A stretch of 64,000 nucleotides of DNA from an uncultured Bifidobacterium sp. (GCF_959020145.1 NZ_CAUEQY010000009.1:19515-83514); one strand, 5' to 3'; positions 1 to 10,300 are shown, counted from the stretch's first letter. The notes: a model not told the origin generated them from the letters alone. A program made the numbers and translations.

Positions 1-173
1 AGGACACCCGCAGCCGTGGCAATGGCAATGGCAACGGCGAACGTGTGCTCATGAGTTTCAAAATTCCATCCGATCTGAAAATGATGCTGCAGGAAAACGC
101 GCGTGAACGCGGCACCACCGCCAGCCGCATCATCATCGACGGCATCCGCCACGAGCTCGGCCTCGACGACTAA
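1..173 (+). CDS. Ribbon-helix-helix family protein, C-terminal part (5' end outside window)
   Basis: The open frame runs in from the left edge (first full codon at position 3) and stops at a TAA at 171-173. After a Gly/Asn repeat linker (GNGNGNG) comes a typical RHH C-terminal segment, FKIPSDLKMMLQENARERG followed by TTASRIIIDGIRHELG: one beta-strand and two helices that form a small DNA-binding or dimerisation fold. RHH proteins are usually autoregulated repressors or antitoxins. No toxin partner is visible downstream: the next gene starts 108 bp later and is a membrane protein. The partner or the rest of the protein would lie to the left. The family call is from pattern only; the function is unknown. 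Confidence 0.6.
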   Translation, partial: DTRSRGNGNGNGERVLMSFKIPSDLKMMLQENARERGTTASRIIIDGIRHELGLDD

Positions 174-281
174 GCCGAAGGCGTGAAGGAAACCGTCGGA
201 ACATCAACGGAACGGACATAAACGGACACGGGCGGACATGGATGGTCGCGGACGTGCGTTCCGAAAAAACAAGGGAATGGT

Positions 282-1430
282 ATGGCTCAGGCAAAAACAC
301 GCCAGCCGCAAGGGCCGGCAACGGGCAAATCGCAAGCGTCGGCCAAAGCGAATCGGGCTAAGGCAAAACCGGCCGCAACGAGACCGGTCAAGCCGCTACG
401 CACGCTGAATAAGACGAAAACGCATCGCGTACGCAACTTCATCTGCGCGGTGATTGCCTTCATATTCGCGCTCGCCGCGCTGCTGGGCACTGTCACGCAC
501 ATTCTGCCGGAAGAACTGCAGGCGTTGCCGTATATGCCGATCGTCGTCTCCCTAGTGCCATGGTTCACGCTGCTCGCCGTAATCGCGCTCGTCTGCGCCA
601 TCGTCTCCAAACGTACGGTGTCCATCGTGATGGCCGTTCTGGCGATTGCGTTGCAGGCGTTCTGGCAGTATCCGTTCTTCTACCAGCCTTCGAAACTGCC
701 ACGTGCCGCAGTCGCGGCGGCGTCCGGCGAAACCGTCAACACGGATGACGGCTACGCGCGGCTGATGACGTGCAATGTGTACAAAGGGCGCGCCGATGCG
801 CGTGAGATCGTGGATCTGGTGCGCAGCGAACACGTCGAGGTGCTTGCGTTGCAGGAGACGACCGACGCTTTCGTGGACGATCTGAACCGTGCCGGCATCG
901 CCTCGTATCTGCCCTATGCGCAGGTGTCGAGTTCGGACGGCGTGTACGGCAACGGCCTTTGGTCGGCGAGTCCGCTTGACGACCCTTCCGATGACGATGT
1001 CGATTCGAGCGCGTCGTTCATGCCGGGCGGCACCGTTTCGTTCAATGGGGGAGCCACGCAGGTGCGTTTCGTATCCGTGCATACCACGTCGCCGACGAAC
1101 GATTACTGGCAGCAGTGGAAGCGGTCGCTCGACGAACTGGCGAAACTACGTTTCGACACTAGCCGACGGTACGTTTTCATGGGTGATTTCAACGCGACGT
1201 ACGACCATACGCCGTTCCGCAACATTCTGGGAAACCGTTTCTCCGACGCCTCCCGTCAGGCCGGCGAGGGATTGAAATTCTCATGGCCTGCGAATGTCGA
1301 TTACGTGCCGTCGTTCGCCGGAATCGACCATATCGTACTGGATTCCGGCATGCAGGCCGGACAGGTGCGCACAGTCAAAGTGGACGGCAGCGACCACAAA
1401 GCGCTGCTGGCGATTGTGCGGGTCGGCTAA
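282..1430 (+). CDS. Membrane-anchored endonuclease/exonuclease/phosphatase (EEP) family protein
   Basis: 382 residues. The first 50 are a basic Lys/Ala/Gln-rich cytoplasmic tail. Three hydrophobic segments follow (about residues 52-74, 86-108 and 111-130, the last ending in WQYPFF), so the catalytic domain is probably exported and tethered. From about residue 160 the EEP fold is clear: MTCNVYKG, an ALQETT motif carrying the metal-binding Glu, FMGDFNATYDHTPFR with the Asp/Asn pair, and a terminal GIDHIVLD with the Asp-His pair. This order matches membrane EEP proteins common in actinobacteria; substrates (nucleic acid, phospholipid or phosphoester) are not predictable from sequence. An ATG 282 start is preceded by an AAGGGAATGGT purine stretch. 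It appears monocistronic. Confidence 0.8.
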   Translation: MAQAKTRQPQGPATGKSQASAKANRAKAKPAATRPVKPLRTLNKTKTHRVRNFICAVIAFIFALAALLGTVTHILPEELQALPYMPIVVSLVPWFTLLAVIALVCAIVSKRTVSIVMAVLAIALQAFWQYPFFYQPSKLPRAAVAAASGETVNTDDGYARLMTCNVYKGRADAREIVDLVRSEHVEVLALQETTDAFVDDLNRAGIASYLPYAQVSSSDGVYGNGLWSASPLDDPSDDDVDSSASFMPGGTVSFNGGATQVRFVSVHTTSPTNDYWQQWKRSLDELAKLRFDTSRRYVFMGDFNATYDHTPFRNILGNRFSDASRQAGEGLKFSWPANVDYVPSFAGIDHIVLDSGMQAGQVRTVKVDGSDHKALLAIVRVG

Positions 1431-1471
1431 GCCCGTGGCTAGACGGTGACGACCGGCATGTTATTCGAATA

Positions 1472-1729
1472 TCAGATGCAGGCGATGACGTTCGTGCATT
1501 GCGGTTCTGTGGGCAGCATCGGCATGGTGAACTGGTCGAGCAGCTTGTAGGAGAGCGGTCCGGGCAACTGTCCTACCGGATTCGTGTGCGCCAGCCGTTC
1601 CACAATAGAGAAATATGGTATGTCTTGCATGCTGATCCCTTGGTCTTCCAAAGGTGATGTATGGGTTGTGCGGTTGCTTTCCGATGCTTCCATAGCAGAA
1701 GGGGGAACCTTTTGGATACATTCACTCAA
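1472..1729 (-). CDS. Small hypothetical protein or gene remnant (85 aa, TTG start)
   Basis: The minus strand is open for 85 codons from a TTG at 1729. The second half uses the C/G-ending codons of the surrounding genes (for example consecutive ctg ctc gac cag ttc acc atg ccg atg ctg ccc), which suggests real or recently real coding sequence. I recognise no family. The protein is soluble-looking and rich in Pro/Met/Thr, and ends in EPQCTNVIACI with two cysteines. The start is poor: TTG and no clear Shine-Dalgarno. It could be a C-terminal remnant of a longer gene, or a small precursor peptide; no modification enzymes sit nearby. It lies alone between the EEP gene and tRNA-Arg. Confidence 0.3.
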   Translation of the reverse strand: MSECIQKVPPSAMEASESNRTTHTSPLEDQGISMQDIPYFSIVERLAHTNPVGQLPGPLSYKLLDQFTMPMLPTEPQCTNVIACI

Positions 1730-1888
1730 CCGCTTAAGTATCCGTTTGCCACTATAACAGAGGGAGGGTCATTGTGCCTGTGCTGGAGGGTGGCGGTGAG
1801 ATGGTGTTGTCCGGATTGCGGACGTGCGATTGATCTTGGATGCTGCCGATGGCGATGCGCGCCGACAATGTACGGGGATATGAAAAAG

Positions 1889-1961
1889 TGCCCCAGATAG
1901 GAATCGAACCTACGACACCTTCTTTAGGAGAGAAGTGCTCTATCCACTGAGCTACTGAGGC
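1889..1961 (-). tRNA. tRNA-Arg (anticodon CCT)
   Basis: Read on the minus strand, 73 nt fold as a canonical tRNA. The acceptor stem is GCCTCAG paired with CTGGGGC plus discriminator A. The D-arm contains AGCTCAGTGGATAGAGC. The anticodon stem CTTCT/AGAAG encloses the loop CTCCTAA, so the anticodon is CCT, reading AGG. The T-arm contains GGTTCGATTCC. CCA is not encoded. The tRNA serves the AGG arginine codon, which is rare in this GC-rich genome. Confidence 0.95.
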
Positions 1962-2040
1962 AACGAGTCACCATTGTACACACAATATGGACTCGACATG
2001 ACGGGTAATCGGACCTGATTGTTCGGGCTCAAGCCGTTTG

Positions 2041-2065
2041 ACGGACGTTCCGGTGGAACGTCCGT
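2041..2065. terminator. Hairpin downstream of xseB (11-bp perfect stem)
   Basis: ACGGACGTTCC and GGAACGTCCGT are perfectly complementary, separated by a 3-nt loop, and lie 34 bp past the xseB stop codon. There is no T-tract on either strand, so termination strength is uncertain. Confidence 0.5.
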
Positions 2066-2098
2066 AGGTGAGGGGAGCGGCTGTGCCGCGACGGATGC

Positions 2099-2383
2099 TC
2101 AGGCCAGATTGTCTTGCGTGCCTGCGGTGTTGGCCGCGGTGGCCTGCTCTGCCTGCGCGGCGTCGAGCTTGGCTCGGACCTCGCCAAGCAGGCTCTGCGC
2201 GCGCTTGGCCAACGCCTCGCCGATCTCCCACTGCCGCATGGACTGGTCGAGGTTCAGGCCGCCCGCCTCCAACGCCTGCACGGCCTGGATGAGCTTGTCG
2301 CGCGCCTCCTCGTATGGCATCTGCGCGATTGCTTCGCGTTCCTTGTCGGTCAGGCTGGATGCCGGTGCTGCTTCGTTGCTCAT
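2099..2383 (-). CDS. xseB: Exodeoxyribonuclease VII small subunit
   Basis: 94 residues, slightly longer than the usual 75-85 because of an Ala/Thr-rich C-terminal tail. The XseB core is clear: MPYEEARDKLIQAVQALEAG, then LNLDQSMRQWEIGEALAKR, forming the helical hairpin that packs on XseA. With XseA it makes the enzyme that degrades single-stranded DNA from both ends into short oligonucleotides, acting in mismatch repair and damage processing. Its ATG lies 3 nt after the xseA stop codon with an AGGAG just upstream, so the two are translated from one transcript, xseA first. Confidence 0.93.
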   Translation of the reverse strand: MSNEAAPASSLTDKEREAIAQMPYEEARDKLIQAVQALEAGGLNLDQSMRQWEIGEALAKRAQSLLGEVRAKLDAAQAEQATAANTAGTQDNLA

Positions 2384-2386
2384 GTG

Positions 2387-3667
2387 CTACTCCTTCGTTA
2401 CGGTTTTCACTTCAGACACGACGATGCCGTGCTTCAAGGTCATGGTCAGCTGGTCGCCCGTCTTCACCTTGTCCGCGTCGTCAAGCACATGCCCGTCGGC
2501 GCATTGCACCACCGCGTACCCGCGGTCAAGCGTGGATTGCGGACTCAGCGCGGTCAGCGACGCGTGCGCTTTCTCGATGGTCAGGCTCGCGTCGTCAAGA
2601 ATACGGGTCAGACCGATCCGCATTCTTGTGCGTGCGTCATCAAGGAAACGCTGATGCGGTTCCAACATGGTGAGCGGCTGGGTGAGGCTTGGACGGTTCG
2701 CGTAGCCTTCGATAAGCCTGGTCTCGTTGGAGACGGTGGCGTCGATGCGCATGCGCATGCGGTCCAGGTTCACCTGAATCAGCTGCATCTGCTCATGCAC
2801 GTCCGGCACGACCTTCTTCGCTGCGTCGGTCGGCGTGGAGGCCCTGAGGTCGGCCACCAAATCCAGCAGGGTCCAATCGTCCTCATGCCCGATGGCGGAA
2901 ATCAGAGGAGTGTGGGCCGCCGCCGCGGCGCGCACCACGTTCTCATCGGAAAAGCCAATCAGATCTTCGAAAGCGCCGCCGCCACGCGCCACGATGATCA
3001 CATCCACATCTGGATCGGCATCCAGCTGCCGGATGGCCGCTACCACGTCCGACGGGCACTGCTCGCCCTGCACGTGCACATGCGTCACCTTGAAGCCGAC
3101 GACGGGCCAACGCAGACGCACGTTGGTGATGACGTCGCCTTCCGCACGTGCCTGCGGCGCGCAGATCAAGCCGATGCAATGCGGAAATTCCGGCAACGGC
3201 TTCTTGCGATCGGCGTCGAACAGACCTTCTCCCTTAAGCTTCTTGCGTAGCTCGTCGATCATGGCCTTCAGACTGCCGCCCGCGCCGGCCGTGATGATCG
3301 CGTCGCCGCGCAACGACAGCGACGTGCGCTTCATCCACACGTTCGGCTTGCCGTGGATGATGACACGGTCGCCCTGCACAAACGGCGCCGCCGCCGCGGC
3401 GAACCGTCCGAAGCCGTTGACTTCCATAGCGATGTCCTGCTGGTCGTCGCGCAGCGTGATGTAGGCGCTTCCCTGACGACGCGTGTTGATCTGCGTGATT
3501 TGCCCGGCCACCCATACGGAGGGCCAACGTTCGACCGCCGTGTAGAACTTCTCGCTGAGCAGGCTCACCGGCCAAGGGTTGTCGGCGGTGGTTTCCGACG
3601 CCAGACGGGGCAGCGGCTTCGACGTCCGCTGCGCCGTCGGTGGGTTGTAATCCGGGTTCCAAGTCAT
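2387..3667 (-). CDS. xseA: Exodeoxyribonuclease VII large subunit
   Basis: 426 residues, typical for XseA. The N-terminal OB fold (about residues 30-130) contains SEKFYTAVERWPSVWVAGQI and SAYITLRDDQQDIAMEVNG. The catalytic domain follows, with IGLICAPQARAEGDVITNV, then VDVIIVARGGGAFEDLIGF, the conserved ARGGGS-like loop (here ARGGGA), and ISAIGHEDDWTLLDLVADL with the GHE-D pattern. The long helical region and the C-terminal STLDRGYAVVQ segment are also present. It is the catalytic half of exonuclease VII and is cotranscribed with xseB. The promoter would lie in the 312-bp gap shared divergently with nrdD. Confidence 0.95.
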   Translation of the reverse strand: MTWNPDYNPPTAQRTSKPLPRLASETTADNPWPVSLLSEKFYTAVERWPSVWVAGQITQINTRRQGSAYITLRDDQQDIAMEVNGFGRFAAAAAPFVQGDRVIIHGKPNVWMKRTSLSLRGDAIITAGAGGSLKAMIDELRKKLKGEGLFDADRKKPLPEFPHCIGLICAPQARAEGDVITNVRLRWPVVGFKVTHVHVQGEQCPSDVVAAIRQLDADPDVDVIIVARGGGAFEDLIGFSDENVVRAAAAAHTPLISAIGHEDDWTLLDLVADLRASTPTDAAKKVVPDVHEQMQLIQVNLDRMRMRIDATVSNETRLIEGYANRPSLTQPLTMLEPHQRFLDDARTRMRIGLTRILDDASLTIEKAHASLTALSPQSTLDRGYAVVQCADGHVLDDADKVKTGDQLTMTLKHGIVVSEVKTVTKE

Positions 3668-3834
3668 AAGTCAAGATTCCATCATCTTGCGGACAAATGG
3701 AACATATGTTCGAGTGTTGCGAATGCTCCGTGCGTGAAGATAGTACGGTGTGTGGGGCTGTGTCAAAACGACACTCCGAGATGAAATCGTTACTTTTGTC
3801 ACACAAGGTACAAAATGGCGAAATCTCGCCAAAA

Positions 3835-3882
3835 GTAGAATATATAGTTTCTCTAGCGGCGTGGTGACACTACATTTAGTGC
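3835..3882 (+). promoter_or_regulatory. Two NrdR boxes upstream of nrdD
   Basis: Two 16-nt palindromes resemble the NrdR-box consensus (acaCwAtATaTwGtgt): GTAGAATATATAGTTT at 3835-3850 and ACACTACATTTAGTGC at 3867-3882. Their starts are 32 nt apart, about three helical turns, which is the usual spacing for cooperative NrdR binding. NrdR is the nucleotide-sensing repressor of ribonucleotide reductase genes. nrdR itself is not in the window. Confidence 0.75.
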
Positions 3883-3979
3883 CGACCTTGGCGTAGAGTG
3901 TGCATCTGTAGATACGAACGGGCATGCGGACGAAGCATGAAACCTGGCCGGATGGGTCCGGCCCGGAAAGGAAATATAC

Positions 3980-6385
3980 ATGGAAACCCAGACTCTGGAA
4001 GGCGTTGCGACCGAAACCGAGAACGCGCCGGAAATGGTCAAGGTGCTTGTCGAGAAGCGCGACGGGCGTGTGGTCGATTTCGATCCGATCAACATCATCA
4101 GCGCGGTGAAATCGGCTTTCGCCGACCTCGACAAGAAAATCGGTCCTCAGGAGGAACGGCTGATTCGCGACATCGCCAATCAGGTCGAGGCCGAAATCAA
4201 GGACCGTTACAATGGTCCGGCGAAGATCGAGGACATCCAAAACCTCGTGGAGCATGGGCTGATCGAGGATCATCTGTACGACGTGGCCCGCACCTACACC
4301 AACTACCGTCTGAACAAGGACATCGAGCGCGCCAAGGCCACAGACATCAACGAGGCCGTGCGCCGCTTGGTGGACCGCGACGAGGCTCTGGTGCGTGAGA
4401 ACGCCAACAAGGACTCCAACGTCTACTCCACCCAGCGTGACCTGCTGGCCGGCGCGGTGTCCAAGGCGTCCGCCTTCTCCATGCTGCCGGATGCGGTGTC
4501 CAACGCGCATATGAAGGGCGACATCCACTTCCACGACGCCGATTACTCGCCGTTCACCGCGCAGTCCAACTGCTCGCTGCCGAACTATTGGGACATGCTG
4601 GCCAATGGCTTCACCCTCGGCAACGCGCCGATGGGTTCGCCGAACAGCATCTCCATCGCCGCCACGCAGATCACCCAGATCATGAAGGACGTGGCCTCCA
4701 GCCAGTACGGCGGACAGACCGCCAACCGCGCCGACGAGCATTTCGCCGAATACGCCAAGAAGGACTACGACAAGTTCCTTGAGCAGGCCCACGAGATCAT
4801 GCCCGACGATCTGCCGATCGAGATCGCCGAACGTCAGGTGCGCATGGCCAAGGCCGTCGAGCCGAAGCGCCTGCACTTCGAAAAGGATCGTCCGGCACTG
4901 CCGATGGACGAGCCGTTCGACAAGACGTCCGACCGTCTGCAGCAGCTGCGTGAGATCTGGGCGAAGATCCAGACCCGCAAGGCCATCTACGACGCCATGC
5001 AGACCATGGAATACCAGATCAACTCCAACCGTGTGTCCAACGGCCAGACCCCGTTCGTGACCGTCGGCTTCGGTCTCGGCACCGACTGGTTCGCGCGCGA
5101 AATCCAGCGCGCCATCTTCCTCAACCGCATCCGCGGCCTCGGTTCCGAGCATCACACCGCCATCTTCCCGAAGCTCGTCTTCACCATCAAGCACGGTGTG
5201 AACGCCGATCCGGGCGACCCGAACTACGACCTGAAGCAGTTGGCCCTCGAATGCGCCACCAAGCGCATGTACCCGGACGTCATCTTCTACGAGAACATCG
5301 TGAAGATCACCGGCTCCTTCAAAGCGCCGATGGGCTGCCGTTCCTTCCTGCAGGGCTGGATCGACCCGAAGACCGGCAAGGATGTCGAGGACGGCCGCAT
5401 GAACCTCGGCGTGGTCACCGTGAACATTCCGCGCATCGCATTGGAATCCCACGGAGACAAGGACCGCTTCTGGAAGATCTTCGACGAGCGCATGACCGTC
5501 GCCCATCAGGCGTTGCAGTTCCGCATCATGCGTTGCAAGCAGGCCACTCCGGTCAACGCCCCGACCCTGTTCCGCTTCGGCGCATTCGGCCGTCTCGGCG
5601 CCAACGACAGCGTTGATCAGCTGTTCCGCAACGAACGCGCCACCGTGTCCCTTGGTTACATCGGCCTGTATGAGGCGACCAGCGTGTTCTATGGCAAGGA
5701 CTGGATGCGCGACCACGACTGGGATCCGGAAGGCAAGGAATTCGCCCTGTCCATCGTCAAGCGCATGAACGAGCTGTGCAAGGATTGGAGCACCGCGGAA
5801 GGCTACCACTACTCCGTGTACTCCACGCCGGCCGAATCGCTCACCGACCGCTTCAACCGCATGGACCGCGAGAAGTTCGGCGAAGTGGACGGCGTCACCG
5901 ACCACGACTTCTACACCAACTCCTTCCACTACCCGGTGTGGCTGCAGCCCACGCCGATGGAGAAGCTCGACTACGAGAAGGACTTCCCGTACTACGCGTC
6001 CGGCGGCTTCATCAACTACTGCGAATTCCCGTGCCTGCAGGCCAATCCGAAGGCGCTCGAAGCGGTGTGGGACTACGCCTACACCATCGGCATCGGCTAT
6101 CTCGGCACGAACACGCCAATCGACCGTTGCTACGAATGCGGTTTCGAAGGTGACTTCGAACCGACCGAAGAAGGCTTCAAGTGCCCCGAATGCGGCAACT
6201 CCGACCCGGACCGCTGCAACGTGACCAAGCGCACCTGCGGCTACCTCGGCAATCCGGTGCAGCGCCCGATGGTGCACGGCCGACACGAGGAAATCGCGCA
6301 CCGCGTCAAGCACATGAGCGGCGAAACCGGCCATGTCACCCTTGACGACGGTTCCGAACGCGAATGGTTCGAGGAAGCCAAGTAA
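3980..6385 (+). CDS. nrdD: Anaerobic ribonucleoside-triphosphate reductase
   Basis: 801 residues. It reduces ribonucleoside triphosphates to deoxyribonucleotides using a glycyl radical, the oxygen-sensitive class III route expected in a bifidobacterium. The N-terminal ATP-cone (about 12-105) starts VKVLVEKRDGRVVDFDP. The glycyl-radical-enzyme core carries GDIHFHDADYSPF, NSISIAATQ and the MGCRSFLQGW active-site region. Near the C-terminus a zinc-ribbon of paired cysteines (CYECGF and CPECG) precedes RTCGYLG (about 751-757), which holds the glycine that carries the radical. The start ATG follows an AAGGAAAT ribosome-binding site. The gene is paired with its activase nrdG 45 bp downstream and controlled by two NrdR boxes. 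Confidence 0.97.
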   Translation: METQTLEGVATETENAPEMVKVLVEKRDGRVVDFDPINIISAVKSAFADLDKKIGPQEERLIRDIANQVEAEIKDRYNGPAKIEDIQNLVEHGLIEDHLYDVARTYTNYRLNKDIERAKATDINEAVRRLVDRDEALVRENANKDSNVYSTQRDLLAGAVSKASAFSMLPDAVSNAHMKGDIHFHDADYSPFTAQSNCSLPNYWDMLANGFTLGNAPMGSPNSISIAATQITQIMKDVASSQYGGQTANRADEHFAEYAKKDYDKFLEQAHEIMPDDLPIEIAERQVRMAKAVEPKRLHFEKDRPALPMDEPFDKTSDRLQQLREIWAKIQTRKAIYDAMQTMEYQINSNRVSNGQTPFVTVGFGLGTDWFAREIQRAIFLNRIRGLGSEHHTAIFPKLVFTIKHGVNADPGDPNYDLKQLALECATKRMYPDVIFYENIVKITGSFKAPMGCRSFLQGWIDPKTGKDVEDGRMNLGVVTVNIPRIALESHGDKDRFWKIFDERMTVAHQALQFRIMRCKQATPVNAPTLFRFGAFGRLGANDSVDQLFRNERATVSLGYIGLYEATSVFYGKDWMRDHDWDPEGKEFALSIVKRMNELCKDWSTAEGYHYSVYSTPAESLTDRFNRMDREKFGEVDGVTDHDFYTNSFHYPVWLQPTPMEKLDYEKDFPYYASGGFINYCEFPCLQANPKALEAVWDYAYTIGIGYLGTNTPIDRCYECGFEGDFEPTEEGFKCPECGNSDPDRCNVTKRTCGYLGNPVQRPMVHGRHEEIAHRVKHMSGETGHVTLDDGSEREWFEEAK

Positions 6386-6430
6386 TCAATCGCAATAATC
6401 GCAAAACAACAGGCAATTCAGGAGCAACGT

Positions 6431-7144
6431 ATGGTAAGCAGCGCCGATCCCGCTGTGTCTCGCCGTGATTTCGCGGCCGGCGAAACCGGCCGCGGGCCGT
6501 TCATTCCGACAAACCGCGCCAGCAACCCGCGTGCCGGACAATGGACGAACGCGATGAGCCACAACATGATCGCCGACTACAAGCGGTTCCTCATGACCGA
6601 CGGCGAGGGAATCCGCTGCTCGCTGTACGTCTCCGGCTGCCCATTCCACTGCGAAGGCTGCTACAACTCGTCGATCTGGGATTTCCGCGCCGGCCACGAA
6701 TACAACGACCGGCTCGAAGCTCAGATCATGGCCGATCTGAGCCTGCCGTACGTGCAGGGCATCACCTTCCTCGGGGGCGAGCCGCTGCTCAACACCGGCG
6801 TGCTGCTGCCGCTTTCACGCAAGATCCGGGAGCGGTTCGGCCGCACCAAGGACATTTGGTGCTGGACGGGCTACACGTGGGAGGAGCTCATGCGCGAAGG
6901 CGAAAGCCCCGACAAGCGTGAACTGCTCGAACAGATCGATATCCTCGTGGATGGCCGGTATATCAAGGATCTGCACGATTCGCTGCTGCAGTTTCGCGGC
7001 AGCTCCAACCAGCGCATCATCGATGTGCCCAAGTCGTTGGAAAGCGGGCAGGTGGTGCTGTGGTCGAAACTACACGATCAGACGCGGTTCATTCCCGAAA
7101 TCTACGGCAAGGACCGCGCTGCGGGGGAGGGGGCGGCTTCCTGA
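6431..7144 (+). CDS. nrdG: Anaerobic ribonucleotide reductase-activating protein (radical SAM)
   Basis: 237 residues. It uses a 4Fe-4S cluster and S-adenosylmethionine to generate the glycyl radical on NrdD. The radical SAM motif CPFHCEGC (Cys70, Cys74, Cys77; the C-x3-C-x2-C pattern) follows GEGIRCSLYVSGC. A GGEPLLN motif lies near residue 117, the usual SAM-binding site of this family. ATG 6431 has a good GGAGCAA ribosome-binding site but gives a 40-residue N-terminal extension beyond the family core, which begins around MSHNMIADYKRF; a later start at ATG 6554 is possible. It lies in an operon with nrdD. Confidence 0.95.
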   Translation: MVSSADPAVSRRDFAAGETGRGPFIPTNRASNPRAGQWTNAMSHNMIADYKRFLMTDGEGIRCSLYVSGCPFHCEGCYNSSIWDFRAGHEYNDRLEAQIMADLSLPYVQGITFLGGEPLLNTGVLLPLSRKIRERFGRTKDIWCWTGYTWEELMREGESPDKRELLEQIDILVDGRYIKDLHDSLLQFRGSSNQRIIDVPKSLESGQVVLWSKLHDQTRFIPEIYGKDRAAGEGAAS

Positions 7145-7355
7145 ATGGTTTTGAACGGTTCGTATACGAACGGTTGGAATTAGGCAAGCTGACTATATTC
7201 GTTGTCTAATTATGCGTCGTGTCGTGCACTTTATGCGATACCGTGCCGAATTAGGCAGGGGCACAGACTACCATTACATACTTGGATAACCGGGGCAGGG
7301 CGTTCGTGTTGGCACGGACGCAACCCGGCGGATGAGAACGATAGAGGTACAGTAC

Positions 7356-10300
7356 ATGGTCGAAGCAGCAGTTACCGCAGACAACACCTGCGATACGAAG
7401 CCGTTGCGCGTAGGTCTTGACATCGGTTCCACCACGGTGAAGGCCGTGGTGCTCGATCAGACCGATTCGCTCGACGCGGTGCTCTTCTCCGATTACCGTC
7501 GCCACCACGCCAACGTGCGTGCCACCGTGGCGGGCCTGCTGGAGGACATCCACAAAGAACTTGAGGCCCGTGGCCGCGGCGACGAGCCGATTCGTCTGGC
7601 CATCACCGGTTCCGGCGGCCTTGCCTTGGCCGATAATCTCCATGTGCCGTTCGTGCAGGAGGTCATCGCCGAGACCCGCGCCATCGACGAGGAATATCCG
7701 CAAGCCGACGTCATTATCGAACTTGGCGGTGAGGACGCCAAGATCACATATCTGAAGCCGACTCCGGAACAGCGCATGAACGGTTCCTGCGCAGGCGGCA
7801 CCGGCGCGTTCATCGACCAGATGGCCACCCTGCTCGACACCGACGCGGCGGGCCTCAACGACATGGCCAAGCATTACGAGACGCTCTATCCGATCGCCTC
7901 CCGTTGCGGCGTGTTCGCCAAAACCGATCTTCAGCCGCTCATCAACGACGGCGCGGCCAAGCCCGATCTGGCCGCATCCATCTTCACGGCGGTCGCCACG
8001 CAGACCATCGCAGGTCTGGCGTCCGGCCGACCAATCCACGGCACCGTCATCTTCCTGGGCGGTCCGCTGTTCTTCATGTCCGAGCTGCGCGAGGCGTTCC
8101 ACCGCGCGCTCGAAGGCAAAGTCGACGAATTCATCGTGCCGACCGACGCGCACCTGTACGTGGCGTTCGGCTCCGCGCTGCTCGCCGGCGAACCGGACCA
8201 ACTCGAGGAAGGCCAGCATTTCGAAGCACGCACCTGCGCCGATATTCTGAAAAGCCTTGAAGATCTGAAGAATCTGCCGGCCAACACCCCCACCATGCCT
8301 CCGCTGTTCCCGACCGAAGCGGATCGCGAGGCGTTCAACAATCGCCATCATCGCGAGCACGTGCACATCGGCACTTTGGATGGCGCGCAAGGCCCGCACT
8401 TCCTCGGCATCGACGCGGGCTCGACCACCATCAAAGCGACGCTCGTCAACGACGACCGCGAAATCGTATGGTCGTCGTACGCCACCAACGAAGGCAGCCC
8501 GCTGACGGCCGCCGTCAACATCGTCAAGCAGATCCAAAGCCAGCTGCCGGAAGGCGCGTGGATCGCCCGATCCTGCGCCACCGGCTACGGCGAAGGCCTC
8601 ATCACCACCGGCCTGCACCTGGACGAGGGCGTGGTGGAGACCATGGCGCACTATCGCGGCGCGGAAATGGTTTCACCTGGCGTCACCGCCGTCATCGACA
8701 TCGGCGGCCAGGACATGAAGTATCTGGCGATTTCCGACGGCGTGATCGATTCGATCGCCGTCAACGAGGCATGCTCGTCCGGCTGCGGTTCATTCCTGCA
8801 GACGTTCGCGCAGTCCATGGGACTGACGATCGAGGAATTCACGCAGGCCGCGCTCAACTCCACGCATCCCGTCGATCTGGGCTCGCGCTGCACCGTGTTC
8901 ATGAACTCCTCCGTCAAGCAGGCGCAGAAGGAAGGCGCCACGATGGAGGACATCGCGGCGGGCCTGTGCTATTCCGTGGTGCGCAACGCGCTGTACAAGG
9001 TGATCAAGCTGCGCGATTCCGGCGAGCTGGGCGACACCGTGGTGGTGCAGGGCGGCACGTTCCTCAACGACGCCGTGCTGCGCGCCTTCGAACTGCTCAC
9101 CGAACGTGAGGTGACCCGACCGAACATCGCCGGCCTGATGGGCGCGTACGGCGCCGCGTTGACCGCACGCATGCACTATTCCGACGTGGCCGACGGTCTC
9201 GACGACGGCGATTCCGCCGCTACGGAAGGTGCGAAGACGGTCGATATCGCAGGCGTCACGCACACCGCATCCAGCATCGTGTCCGGCAGCGACCTCGACA
9301 ACCTGTCCATGACGTCCGAACGTGACGTGTGCAAGCTGTGCCAGAACCACTGCAAGCTCACCATCACCACATTCCAGGACGGCTCCCGCTACGTGACCGG
9401 CAACCGTTGCGAACGCGGCGGCGATTCCAAGAAGCAGCGTTCCGACAGGCCCAACCTGTACGACTACAAATACAAGCGTTGCTTCGCCTACCGTCGTCTG
9501 ACCGACAAGAAGGCCACCCGCGGCGAAATCGGCATTCCACGCGTGCTCAACATGTACGAGAACTACCCGTTCTGGTTCACGCTGCTCACCTCGCTCGGCT
9601 TCAAGGTGATGATCTCCGGCCGCAGCTCGCACGAACTGTTCGAAACCGGCATCGAATCGATCGCCTCCGAAAACATCTGCTACCCGGCCAAACTCGTGCA
9701 CGGCCACATCAAGTGGCTGCTCAACAAGGGCATCAAGACGATCTTCTACCCGTGCGTGAGCTATGAGGAGAACTTCGTTCCCAACACCGACAACCACTAC
9801 AACTGCCCGGTCGTGGCCAACTATCCGGTGGTCATCGGCGCGAACATGCCCGAACTGCGCGAGGAAGGCGTGCGCTACATGCGCCCGTACTTCAACATGG
9901 CCAACCATGAGCTCATGGTGGACCGCATCGTCGAGGAATTCGCCTGGGCCAACGTGACCCGCGAGGAAGCCGAAACCGCGGTCAAGGCCGCCTACGCCGA
10001 AAACGAAGTGTTCAAGCACGACGTGCAGATGGAAGGCCTCAAGGCCCTCGCCTACATGAAGGAACACGACTGCAAGGGCATCGTGCTCGCCGGCCGCCCA
10101 TACCACGTCGACCCGGAAATCAACCACGGCATCCCGGAGACCATCTGCGCGCTCGGCATGGTGGTGCTTTCTGAAGACTCCATCTGCGAACTGCAGCCGG
10201 GGGAGAAGCTCAACCTGAGCGAATTCCTCGCCGAAGGCGAAGAGGATCCGCGCAAGAAGAACGCGAACGGCTTCCGCCACGTCGACGACCGCAAGGTCAC

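Noticed and set aside
3671..6334. 887-codon minus-strand ORF opposite nrdD
   Set aside because: It is the antisense shadow of nrdD in GC-rich DNA: low-complexity Val/Gly/His/Asp/Arg-rich translation, no family features, full overlap with a certain gene.
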